Positions 34,220 to 42,230 of a DNA stretch of 64,000 bases are shown in pieces. Source of the stretch: Corallococcus sp. NCRR (GTDB lineage Bacteria; Myxococcota; Myxococcia; Myxococcales; Myxococcaceae); contig NZ_CP114039.1 in NCBI RefSeq assembly GCF_026965535.1, positions 8,849,461 through 8,913,460 on the forward strand, given 5' to 3'. The number at the start of each line of letters is the position of its first letter. Positions within the stretch are counted from its first letter, which is position 1. The position numbers were made by a program, and so were the translations under genes. The notes beneath the pieces were generated by a model, which saw nothing but the letters and a program-made list of their open reading frames with translations, had not been told where the DNA came from and made no database searches.

Positions 34220-35851
34220 ATGCCGGAGCTGGTGTTCTTCCGTCGAGGCGAGGAAGTGCTGCGGGTGGCGGTGGACCGGGCGCGGGTGGTGCTCGGCCGG
34301 GGCGACTCCAGCGACGTGGCCATTCCGGATCCGGAGGTGAGCCGCCAGCAGGTGGCCCTCCTGTGGGATGGCCAGCAGTGCCGCGTGGAGGACCTCTCCG
34401 GCAAGGGCACGAAGGTCGCGGGCGCGGTGGTGGAGCGCGCGGACCTGCCGGACGGCGCGGACATTGAATTGGGCCAGTGGCGCGCGGTGTTCCGCCAGCA
34501 CGGCGCCAGCGACGACGCGGACGCGGCCACGGAGGCCGGCAGCGCCACCGCCGTGCAGGGCCGGGACTCGCAGCGCTGGCAGCCCGCGCAGCTGCGCGTG
34601 AGGCAGGGCGGCACGGAGGCCGTGCACCGGCTCACCGGCGACAGCTTCACGGTGGGCAAGGACGCGGGCAACGACCTGGTGCTCCAGGACCGGTTCATCT
34701 CCGGCCGGCACCTGAAGGTGACTCGCCGCGACGGCGTCTTCCACGTCGTGGACCTGCGCTCCACCAACGGCACGTGGCTGGGCCCGGTGCGCCTCTTCGA
34801 GGCGGAGGTGACGCTGCCCACCACGCTGCGCGTGGGCGAGGCGGAGCTCGTCCTGGAGACCGTGCCCGCGGCCAAGAAGGAGGCGCAGGCCTTCCACGGC
34901 ATCCTCGGCGGCGACCCGTCCGTGCGGCAGCTCACGGACCTGATCCAACGCGTGGCACCGTCCACCGCGGCCGTCACCATCCTGGGCGAGTCCGGCACGG
35001 GCAAGGAGCTGGTGGCGAACGCGCTGCACGCGTGCTCGCCGCGCGCGAACCGGCCGCTCATCCCGGTCAACTGCGCCGCCATCTCCAAGGAGCTGATTGA
35101 GAGCGAGCTGTTCGGCCACGAGAAGGGCGCGTTCACCGGCTCCGTGGGCGCGCGCAAGGGCGCCTTCGAGGAGGCGGACGGCGGCACGCTGTTCCTGGAC
35201 GAGATTGGCGAGCTGCCCCTGGACCTCCAGGCGAAGCTCCTGCGCGCGCTGGAGAGCGGCGAAATCAAGCGCGTGGGCGCGAGCCGCCCCCTGCACGTGG
35301 ACGTGCGCGTGGTGGCGGCCACCAACCGCGACCTGCTGGCGGCGGCGCGCGAGGGCCGCTTCCGCGAGGACCTGTACTACCGCCTGTGCGTCGTGCCCCT
35401 GCACCTGCCGCCCCTGCGCAACCGCCGGGGGGACGTGGTGGCGCTGGCGGAGCACTTCGTGCGCGCGTTCGCCCCGCGCGGACAGACGGTGCGCTTCACG
35501 CCGGCCGCGCTGGAGCGGCTCCAGCAGCACGCGTGGCCGGGCAACATCCGCGAGCTGCGCAACGTGGTGCACCGCGCGCTGCTGCTGCGCAAGGGCCCGT
35601 CCATCGACGCGAGCGACCTCTCCTTCGACCAGGAGGTCAACCGCGAGACGGGCATCACCGTGCCGGAGCTGCCGCCGGGCATGACGCTGGAGCAGATGCT
35701 GGAGAAGCTGGAGCGGCAGATCATCGAAACCGCGCTGCGCCGCTTCAACAACAACCGCGAGCGCGTGGCGCGCGAGCTGGGCCTCGCGCGCTCCACCCTC
35801 TTCAAGCGCCTGAAGGACTGGGGCCTGACGAAGCAGGACGAGCAGGAGTGA
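34220..35851 (+). CDS. Sigma-54 activator with two FHA domains
   Basis: A 543-residue regulator starting at ATG 34220 behind gggagagag. It has two FHA domains (about 20-92 and 128-208), an AAA+ sigma-54 domain (about 225-455; GESGTGKE) and a Fis-type helix-turn-helix (about 500-535). FHA2 keeps SGRH and STNG but has GK in place of GR. FHA1 keeps GR but has SRQQ and no NG, so it probably does not bind phosphothreonine. The sigma-54 loop reads GAFTGS (303-308) in place of GAFTGA. FHA-type activators are controlled by Ser/Thr kinases, a myxobacterial speciality. Its position after gspN suggests a role in the same secretion regulon. Confidence 0.92.
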   Translation: MPELVFFRRGEEVLRVAVDRARVVLGRGDSSDVAIPDPEVSRQQVALLWDGQQCRVEDLSGKGTKVAGAVVERADLPDGADIELGQWRAVFRQHGASDDADAATEAGSATAVQGRDSQRWQPAQLRVRQGGTEAVHRLTGDSFTVGKDAGNDLVLQDRFISGRHLKVTRRDGVFHVVDLRSTNGTWLGPVRLFEAEVTLPTTLRVGEAELVLETVPAAKKEAQAFHGILGGDPSVRQLTDLIQRVAPSTAAVTILGESGTGKELVANALHACSPRANRPLIPVNCAAISKELIESELFGHEKGAFTGSVGARKGAFEEADGGTLFLDEIGELPLDLQAKLLRALESGEIKRVGASRPLHVDVRVVAATNRDLLAAAREGRFREDLYYRLCVVPLHLPPLRNRRGDVVALAEHFVRAFAPRGQTVRFTPAALERLQQHAWPGNIRELRNVVHRALLLRKGPSIDASDLSFDQEVNRETGITVPELPPGMTLEQMLEKLERQIIETALRRFNNNRERVARELGLARSTLFKRLKDWGLTKQDEQE

Positions 35852-35870
35852 CGTCGAAGGCGCTTCCGCC

Positions 35871-37856
35871 CTACCCGTTGTCTCCAGGGTGGGCGGAGTC
35901 GCCCCACGCGGAGTGCGGCGCCGGGTGCGCGCGCGTGCGCAGGTACCAGGGCACGCTGACCACCACCAGGCGCCGCTCGCCGGACAACAGCAGCGCGCTG
36001 CGCAGCAGCTCCGAGCGGCGGCCGTAGAACATGGCCCGGTACCAGCGCGTCTCCAGCAGCTCTGGCAGCACCATGGCCACGGTGCCGCCCGGCACCTCCT
36101 CCAGCAGCGCGTCCACGTAGTCCCTCAGCGGCCACACCAGCGCGCGATACGGCGACCCCACGTGCACGAGCGGCGGGGGCCTCCGTCCACGCTCCTGGAG
36201 CGGCGCCTGGACGAAGTGTTGCCACTGCGAGTCCAGCGCCGCCTCGTCGGTGTCACCGCTGCAGATGTGCACCGCGCGCACGTCGTCGCTCAGCGTCAGC
36301 GCGAAGCGCAGCGCCGTCTCCGACGCGTGGGACCAGCGGTCCACGGGCACCACGGCGACAATCGGAGACGGGGCCGACAGACGCACGGGCCGCTTCAGCT
36401 CCGTCGCCCGCCGCGTGCGCGTGTACGCGGCGTGGACGCGGGAGAGCACCAGCAGGCCCACGGGCACGAGGACGAACGCGGCCCAGCCGCCGTGCATGAA
36501 CTTGGACACGCCCACGATGCACAGCGTGAGCGCCGTCATCACCGCGCCCGCGCCATTGAGGGCCCGGCGCCACCGCCAGCCCTCCTCCCGGTGCCGGCTC
36601 CAGTGCACCACCATGCCCGCCTGGGACAGGGTGAAGGCCATCAGCGCGCCAATGGCGAACAGGGGAATCAGCCGGTCCGTGATGCCCTTGCACACGATGA
36701 GCAGCACGGCCGCGAGCCCGGACAGGGTGAGGATGCCTCGCGACAGGGCGAGCCTGCGACCCCGGTGGGCGAAGCCCGGCGGCAGGTAGCGCTCGCGCGC
36801 CAGCACCTGGCAGACGAGCGGGAAGCCCGCGTAGCTGGTGTTCGCGGACAGCGCGAGCACGCAGAGGATGGCGGCCATGGCCACGTAGTAGAAGACGCCG
36901 CGCCCCATCACCGCCGCGATGAGCTGCGAGAGCACCGTCTGGTAGTTCGCGCCGTCCGGGTCCGTGGCGCCCACGCCGTACGCCCGGCACAGGAGCGCGA
37001 TGCCCAGGAGCATCGTCACCAGGATGCCCACGATGACGCCCAGCGTGACGCGCGCGCGGCGGATGGAGGGGTCGCGGAAGATGGGCACGGCGTTGCTGAT
37101 GGCCTCCACGCCCGTCATCGCCGTGCACCCGCTGGCGAAGGCGCGAATCACCAGCCACGCCCCCAGGGACGCGGTGGGCACCGCCAGGGGCGGCGGCTGC
37201 TGCACGGGCGTTGCCTCACCCATGGCCAGCTTGAAGAGGCCCACGGCCAGCACCACGCTCAACGACGTGATGAAGAACCAGGTGGGCACGACGAACACGG
37301 CGCCCGCCTCGCTGACGCCGCGCAGGTTCACCAGGGTGAGCAGCGCCAGGAGGCCCAGGGTGATGGGCAGCGTGTGCGGCCGCAGGGCGGGGACCGCGGA
37401 CACCAGCGCGCCCGTGCCCGCGGAGATGCCCACCGCCACGTTGAGCAGGTAGTCCAGCATCAGCGCCGTCGCCGCGAGCAGCCCCGCGCCCCGCCCCAGG
37501 TTCTGCTTCGCCACGGTGTACGCGCCGCCGCCGCTCGGGTACGCGGCGATGGTCTGCGCGTACGAGCTCGCGACAATCAGCAGGAGCCCGACGATGGCGG
37601 CGGTGATGGGGAAGAGCAGCCACACGCCCGTGGCCCCCAGCGGGCGCAGCACGGTGAGCGCGGCCTCCGGGCCGTACGCGGCGGACGACAGCGCATCCAG
37701 CCCCAGGAGCGCCACGCCGGTGAGGACGCCCGTCTTCTCCTGCATCGCCTGGGCGCTGGTGAGCGGGCGGCCCAGGAGCAGGTCCATGATGCCGTTGCCC
37801 TGCCGCCGCCGGGGCATGAACGGCCTCCTGCGTCCGTACTCGGCCAGCTGAGCCAT
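35871..37856 (-). CDS. KimA-like APC-fold potassium importer
   Basis: A 661-residue membrane protein: about 12 helices of the APC fold (about 40-460), then a soluble C-terminal domain (about 490-640) with an alternating alpha/beta pattern resembling a universal-stress domain. The first membrane region (ALLGLDALSSAAYGPEA, AYPSGGGAY), the central SGCTAMTGVEAISNAVP and LALSANTSYAGFP closely follow Bacillus KimA (YdaO), a proton/potassium symporter. An amino-acid permease is the alternative. A ggggagg site lies seven bases before the ATG. No ydaO-type leader riboswitch can fit in the 140-base gap to the divergent ECF sigma gene. Confidence 0.8.
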   Translation of the reverse strand: MAQLAEYGRRRPFMPRRRQGNGIMDLLLGRPLTSAQAMQEKTGVLTGVALLGLDALSSAAYGPEAALTVLRPLGATGVWLLFPITAAIVGLLLIVASSYAQTIAAYPSGGGAYTVAKQNLGRGAGLLAATALMLDYLLNVAVGISAGTGALVSAVPALRPHTLPITLGLLALLTLVNLRGVSEAGAVFVVPTWFFITSLSVVLAVGLFKLAMGEATPVQQPPPLAVPTASLGAWLVIRAFASGCTAMTGVEAISNAVPIFRDPSIRRARVTLGVIVGILVTMLLGIALLCRAYGVGATDPDGANYQTVLSQLIAAVMGRGVFYYVAMAAILCVLALSANTSYAGFPLVCQVLARERYLPPGFAHRGRRLALSRGILTLSGLAAVLLIVCKGITDRLIPLFAIGALMAFTLSQAGMVVHWSRHREEGWRWRRALNGAGAVMTALTLCIVGVSKFMHGGWAAFVLVPVGLLVLSRVHAAYTRTRRATELKRPVRLSAPSPIVAVVPVDRWSHASETALRFALTLSDDVRAVHICSGDTDEAALDSQWQHFVQAPLQERGRRPPPLVHVGSPYRALVWPLRDYVDALLEEVPGGTVAMVLPELLETRWYRAMFYGRRSELLRSALLLSGERRLVVVSVPWYLRTRAHPAPHSAWGDSAHPGDNG

Positions 37857-37996
37857 GTGGCGGCCTCCCCCTGGCCCGGAAGGTGCGCACCGGCTGTCCG
37901 GGCGGAAACACGGCCCTTCAGTCGCATGCCCTCCAGGGCCATAGACCCTTTCGCGGGCCCGTTCGTTTCACGGGAAGACACAGGAGACCGTCCGCC

Positions 37997-38512
37997 ATGG
38001 GCCCGCACGCCGCCGTCCTCCCCTTCCCCACCCTGGATGATTTGTACGCCCTGCACCGCCCCCGGGCGCTGGCCATCGCCCGGCGCATCGTGGGGGACAC
38101 CGACGACGCGGAGGACGTGGTGCAGGACGTGTTCCTGCGCCTGTCGCGGCAGCCCCCGGGACTGGATGGACGCGCGACGTGGACGACCTGGCTGCACCGG
38201 GTGATGGTCAACAGCAGCATCAACTGGCTGCGCGCGCGCAGGCGCCGGGAGCGGCTGACGCACGCGCCCCAGGAGGCCGTGTCGCCGGAGGCCCACGCCA
38301 TGGGCACGCAGATGCAGCAGCACTTCCACGAAGCGCTGGAGGAGGTGAACCCCCAGCAGCGGCAGGTGCTCTACCTGCGCGAGGTGCGCGGCCTGGGCTC
38401 CGCGGAAATCGCCCGGCTGCTGCGCATCCCGGAGGGCACCGTGAAGAGCGCCCTGCACCGCGGCCGCCAGCGCGCCCTCACCGTGATGGAGGAGCGCGGC
38501 CAGCGGCCGTGA
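37997..38512 (+). CDS. ECF-type RNA polymerase sigma factor
   Basis: A 171-residue sigma factor from the ATG at 37997 (AGGAG ten bases before). Region 2 (about 15-80) carries DDAEDVVQDVFLRL and the WLHRVMVNSSINWLR helix. Region 4 (about 110-160) has LREVRGLGSAEIARLLRIPEGTVKS and a helix-turn-helix followed by ALHRGRQRAL. There is no sigma-3 domain. ECF factors are usually held by an anti-sigma encoded next door, but neither neighbour looks like one: the upstream gene is the divergent transporter and the downstream gene is convergent. Its control is therefore open. Confidence 0.92.
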   Translation: MGPHAAVLPFPTLDDLYALHRPRALAIARRIVGDTDDAEDVVQDVFLRLSRQPPGLDGRATWTTWLHRVMVNSSINWLRARRRRERLTHAPQEAVSPEAHAMGTQMQQHFHEALEEVNPQQRQVLYLREVRGLGSAEIARLLRIPEGTVKSALHRGRQRALTVMEERGQRP

Positions 38513-38524
38513 GGTCCGGGGGCG

Positions 38525-39178
38525 TTACTCCTCGCCCTTGCTGCCCACGAACTGGTCGCCCTTCTCCTTGAAGAGGAGGTTGAAGCTGGTGAGCGAACCG
38601 TAGACGCGGGTGATGTAGCCCTGCATCTCCGCCTTCTCCGCGTCCGAGAGCTTGGGGTGGGCGTTGAGCTTCTGCTCCAACACGCGGATGCGGTCGCGCA
38701 CCATCGTCACCTTGTGGAACAGGCTGTCGATGGGCATGTCCTTCGCCTGGAGCTCCGGGTTGCCCGGCACCAGCCGCACCGTGCCGCCCTCCCACTTGCC
38801 CGCGAGCGGCGGATCGCTCAGGCCCGCCGCCTCCCGGAAGATGTCCATCAGCTCTTCGCGCGTCATGTTCAGCCCTTCCAGGTCCACCACTTCGTGCGGA
38901 TCCGCGCGGTGGCGCACCACCACGGGCGCCACGCTGCGCGGAGCGCGGGTCCGCGTGCTCGAAACCACGGGCGCCGGGGCCGCGGAGCCCCGGGGCGCGT
39001 ACTTGTCACAGATGGGCGCGGAGGGTGGGAACAGGCCGCGCGACGTGTACACGCGGCACGGCCCCACCCAGCCGCGGTGATCCTCGGAGTGCGGACTCCA
39101 GAGCTTGCAGTTGCCGCACACCCGTTCGTCGGGGCGGAAGGTGGGAAGAGGCCTGGGTCCCGCTCCCGCGTCCGACAT
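38525..39178 (-). CDS. Four-cysteine protein of unknown function
   Basis: A 217-residue soluble protein from the ATG at 39178. The N-terminal 60 residues carry four cysteines (21, 24, 41, 57; C-x2-C-x16-C-x15-C) around GNCKLW, PCRVY and ICDKY, which suggests a metal or iron-sulfur site. A Pro/Ala/Arg linker follows. The C-terminal part (about 115-217) is helical (TREELMDIFREAAGL, VTMVRDRIRVLEQKL). I recognise no family. It begins one base after the stop of the S46 peptidase gene and is in its operon. Confidence 0.65.
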   Translation of the reverse strand: MSDAGAGPRPLPTFRPDERVCGNCKLWSPHSEDHRGWVGPCRVYTSRGLFPPSAPICDKYAPRGSAAPAPVVSSTRTRAPRSVAPVVVRHRADPHEVVDLEGLNMTREELMDIFREAAGLSDPPLAGKWEGGTVRLVPGNPELQAKDMPIDSLFHKVTMVRDRIRVLEQKLNAHPKLSDAEKAEMQGYITRVYGSLTSFNLLFKEKGDQFVGSKGEE

Positions 39179-39179
39179 G

Positions 39180-41357
39180 TCAGCGCGCCTCCTTGGCCAC
39201 CGGCTTGCCCTTGCGGATGTTGAGCTCACGCAGGAGCGCGTCCGCGTCCTCGACCTGGTCGAGCTGCCACAGCAGGTAGCGCACGTCCACGTTGACGTTC
39301 CGGGCCACGTCCGGATTGTAGCCGAAGTCGTTCGCGACGTTCTCCCACACGCGGTCGAAGTTCACGCCGACGAGCTGCCCCTTGCCGTTCACCGTGGGGC
39401 TGCCGGAGTTGCCGCCCGTGGTGTCCGCGTCCGCCAGGAAGTCCACCGGCACGTCCTTCAGCCGCGGGTCCACCCACTGCCCGAACTTCTTCGCCGCCGC
39501 GGCCGCGCGCACCTTCTCCGGCGCGTTGAAGGGCTCCTCGCCGGTGTGCTTCTGGATCATCCCCGACAGCGTCGTCTGCGGCAGGTACAGCGCGCCGTCG
39601 CGCGGCGTGTAGCCCTGCACCTTGGCGAACGACACGCGCAGCGTGCTGTTGGCGTCCGGAGCAATGGGCTTGCCCGCCTGCGCCATCACCGCCTTGCGCC
39701 ACGCCGGCCGCAGCCGGGAGGACGCGCCCTGACGGCGGTCGCGTGTGTCATCCAGCGCGGCCTGCTCCTTCGCCAGCTCCATGCCGAACGCCAGCAGGGG
39801 GTCGCGGCGCGCGGCGAGCTGCCCCACGGACTCGTCCGCCATCTTCAGGCGCTCCGCCAGGGTGAGCACCTTGGAGCCCGCGTAGAGCGAGTCGATCTTC
39901 GCGGAGACGTCCTTCTGCGAGTACGTCTTGCCGAACGTGGCATCCACGGCCGCGATGCGCGCGTCCTGGGGCAGCGCCTGCGCGCGCTTCACGAACGCGT
40001 GCAGGAGCGCCTTGTCCGAGGGGATGAAGAGGTTCTTCTGCTCGCGCTCCAGGCGGTCCTTGATGCGCGGCAGCTCGCGGTCCATGTACTCCGGGCGGCG
40101 CTCCAGGTCCGGCTTCGCGCGCTCCATGGCCAGCCGGGACACGGACGTGGCCAGCGCGGGCCCACGCGCCAGGCGGCCGGACAGGTTCAGGAGGAACTCG
40201 CGGTCGAAGGTCTTGTTGGACTCCTGCTGCTCCGCGAGCAGCGCCTCGCGGGCCTTCAGCGCCTCGCCCCACTTCGCGCTGTCCTTCTGGGCCCAGGCCA
40301 CGGTGGCGGCTTCCGCGTCGCGCTGCTTCTCCACGATGTGGCCGCGCTTGAGGCCCGCCAGCTGCCCGCCCGCGTTCTTGTAGACGTTGTGCAGGCCCTT
40401 GAGCTGCGAGGCCACGGCGATCTTCCCGGCCGGGTCCTTCTCCCCTTCGGCCTCCAGGATGCGGATGGCCTCGCCCAGCACGTCCCGGATGGCCGGGTAG
40501 TAGCGCGCCTGGCGCTCCGCCATCTCGTCCGCGAGCAGCGTGCGGAAGGTGGTGCCCGGGTAGCCCAGCACCATCACGAAGTCGCCCGGCTTCACGCCTT
40601 GCGTGGACAGCGGGAAGAAGAACTCCGCCTTGTAGGGCACGTTCTTGTCGCTGAACGCCGCGGAGGCGCCGTCCGGCGCGGTGTACGCGCGGATGATGGC
40701 GAAGTCGCCGGTGTGGCGCGGCCACATCCAGTTGTCCTCTTCCCCGCCGTACTCACCCACGGCGCGCGGCGGCGCGTAGACCAGGCGCACGTCCTGCAAC
40801 TCCACCGCGTCCACCAGCGTGTAGTTCACGCCGCCATCGAAGGTGGCCACCTGGCAGCGGGTGGCGGGGCGCTTCTCGCACTCGGCCACCAGCTCCTTCT
40901 GCTTGCGGTCGATGGCCTTGTAGCGCGCGAGGTCGTCCGCGCCCTGCGGCACGGCGGCGTTCACCTCCGCCGTCACGTCCTTGAAGCCGCGCGGCACCTG
41001 CACGCGCGAGCCCTTGCCCGGGAGCTCCTCCGCCTGGCTCTTCGCGAGGAAGCCGTCGGAGATGAGGTCCTTCTGCGGGGAGCTGTGCTCCTGGATGATG
41101 GAGAAGGCGCAGTGGTGGTTGGTGATGATGAGGCCGGAGGCGGAGATGAACGACCCGGAGCAGCCGCCGGTGTTCACCGTGCCCGCGAGCAGGCCCGTGC
41201 CCCGCTTGGGGTCCCAGAGCTTGCTGGGCGGCAGCTGGAGGCCCTGGGCCTTGAGCCAGGCGGGGCTCAGTTCCAGCACCTGCTGGGGGGTCCACTTCCC
41301 TTCCCCGGCGAAGGCCGGGGCAGCCACGAGCGAGAGGAGAAGGAGCGTCTTCTTCAT
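39180..41357 (-). CDS. S46-family dipeptidyl-peptidase, DPP11 type
   Basis: A 725-residue exported serine peptidase with a signal peptide (about 1-18, PAFAGEG). S46 enzymes remove dipeptides from the N-terminus of peptides. The triad is visible: His in TNHHC (H81), Asp in HTGD (D218) and Ser651 in GNSGSP. Eighteen residues after the Ser is Arg669 in FDRVW; in Porphyromonas DPP11 the matching Arg673 selects Asp/Glu at P1, whereas DPP7 has Gly there. The enzyme is thus predicted to cleave after acidic residues. It probably acts in the periplasm on peptides from digested prey or protein. Operon with the four-cysteine gene downstream. Confidence 0.9.
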   Translation of the reverse strand: MKKTLLLLSLVAAPAFAGEGKWTPQQVLELSPAWLKAQGLQLPPSKLWDPKRGTGLLAGTVNTGGCSGSFISASGLIITNHHCAFSIIQEHSSPQKDLISDGFLAKSQAEELPGKGSRVQVPRGFKDVTAEVNAAVPQGADDLARYKAIDRKQKELVAECEKRPATRCQVATFDGGVNYTLVDAVELQDVRLVYAPPRAVGEYGGEEDNWMWPRHTGDFAIIRAYTAPDGASAAFSDKNVPYKAEFFFPLSTQGVKPGDFVMVLGYPGTTFRTLLADEMAERQARYYPAIRDVLGEAIRILEAEGEKDPAGKIAVASQLKGLHNVYKNAGGQLAGLKRGHIVEKQRDAEAATVAWAQKDSAKWGEALKAREALLAEQQESNKTFDREFLLNLSGRLARGPALATSVSRLAMERAKPDLERRPEYMDRELPRIKDRLEREQKNLFIPSDKALLHAFVKRAQALPQDARIAAVDATFGKTYSQKDVSAKIDSLYAGSKVLTLAERLKMADESVGQLAARRDPLLAFGMELAKEQAALDDTRDRRQGASSRLRPAWRKAVMAQAGKPIAPDANSTLRVSFAKVQGYTPRDGALYLPQTTLSGMIQKHTGEEPFNAPEKVRAAAAAKKFGQWVDPRLKDVPVDFLADADTTGGNSGSPTVNGKGQLVGVNFDRVWENVANDFGYNPDVARNVNVDVRYLLWQLDQVEDADALLRELNIRKGKPVAKEAR

Positions 41358-41397
41358 GGTGCCCCATCCCTACCCCGTCCGCCGCCCCGGCGCGACC

Positions 41398-41460
41398 GTT
41401 CCGGTGTCCGGGGCGCGCGTTTTCGCGGAAGATGGAACGCGCTTGGATGTTCCGGTGTCC
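41398..41460. repeat. 12-base direct repeat flanking a dyad in a divergent promoter region
   Basis: GTTCCGGTGTCC occurs at 41398-41409 and exactly again at 41449-41460, 51 bases apart (about five helix turns). Between them GCGCGTT (41415-41421) and AACGCGC (41436-41442) form an inverted repeat. The region separates the S46 peptidase from the M50B-like gene and looks like a regulator-binding site. Confidence 0.4.
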
Positions 41461-41479
41461 AGGCAGGAGGGGACCCACG

Positions 41480-42217
41480 ATGCGGACCGCGAGCGGGGCG
41501 ACACTGGATTTCGGAAGGCTGGCGCTGCTCGTCCTCCTGATGGGGGCGTCCTGGTACTTCTGGTATTCGCCGGTGCTGTGGCCGGTGAAGGTGCTGGTGG
41601 TGATGATGCATGAGAGCGGGCATGCGCTCGCCGCGCTGCTCGTGGGGGGCTCGGTGGACCGGGTCCACCTCCAGGTGAACGAGGGCGGAAGCTGCTTCTC
41701 CCGCCTGCCGCCCGGCGTCTTCAACCGCATCGTCGTGTCGTCGGCGGGGTACCTGGGCAGCGCGGTGGCGGGCGCGGGGCTGATGCTGGCCACCTTCCGC
41801 TTCCGGCTGGGCCGCGCGGTGATGGGCGCGGCGTCCGTGTGGCTGGCGATGATGGGCTTCTTCTACGCGGGGGACCTCTTCACCCTGGCCTTCTGCCTGG
41901 GCATGGCGCTGGCCATGGGGCTGGGCGCGCGCTTCCTGCCCACGGGGCTGGTGGACGCGCTCAACCTGTTCCTCGCGGCCTTCACGGCGCTCTACGTCCT
42001 CTTCGACCTGAGGGACGACCTGTGGAACAGCGCGGTGCGCGCGCAGAGCGACGCGGCCATCCTCGCCAGCGAGACGTGGGTGCCGTCCATCATCTGGGCG
42101 GCCCTGTGGACGCTCCTGTCGGTGGCCCTGCTGGGCGTGTCCGCGTACTGGGCCCTGCACGCGAAGCCGGGAGGCGGCGTGAAGATGCCGCCCATGGCCC
42201 GCGCGCGGCGGGTGTGA
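41480..42217 (+). CDS. M50B-like membrane metalloprotease
   Basis: A 245-residue polytopic protein from the ATG at 41480 (AGGAGG nine bases before). A first membrane helix (about 13-30) is followed by a second containing HESGH (44-48), the HExxH zinc motif inside the membrane as in site-2-type proteases. At least four more hydrophobic helices follow. It matches the peptidase M50B-like family (PF13398), whose members are mostly uncharacterised. A second zinc ligand cannot be placed with certainty; DALNLF near 160 (the NPDG-like place) is a candidate. It diverges from the S46 peptidase gene. Confidence 0.82.
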   Translation: MRTASGATLDFGRLALLVLLMGASWYFWYSPVLWPVKVLVVMMHESGHALAALLVGGSVDRVHLQVNEGGSCFSRLPPGVFNRIVVSSAGYLGSAVAGAGLMLATFRFRLGRAVMGAASVWLAMMGFFYAGDLFTLAFCLGMALAMGLGARFLPTGLVDALNLFLAAFTALYVLFDLRDDLWNSAVRAQSDAAILASETWVPSIIWAALWTLLSVALLGVSAYWALHAKPGGGVKMPPMARARRV

Positions 42218-42230
42218 ACGGCGCGAGCGC

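Noticed and set aside
32482-35325. A 947-codon minus-strand open frame opposite gspL to the FHA activator
   Set aside because: It is an antisense shadow of conserved secretion genes, with no ribosome site or recognisable domain.
37904-37926. A GGAAAC...GTC ECF-type autoregulated promoter before the sigma gene
   Set aside because: The spacing is only 11 bases, against the roughly 16 expected.
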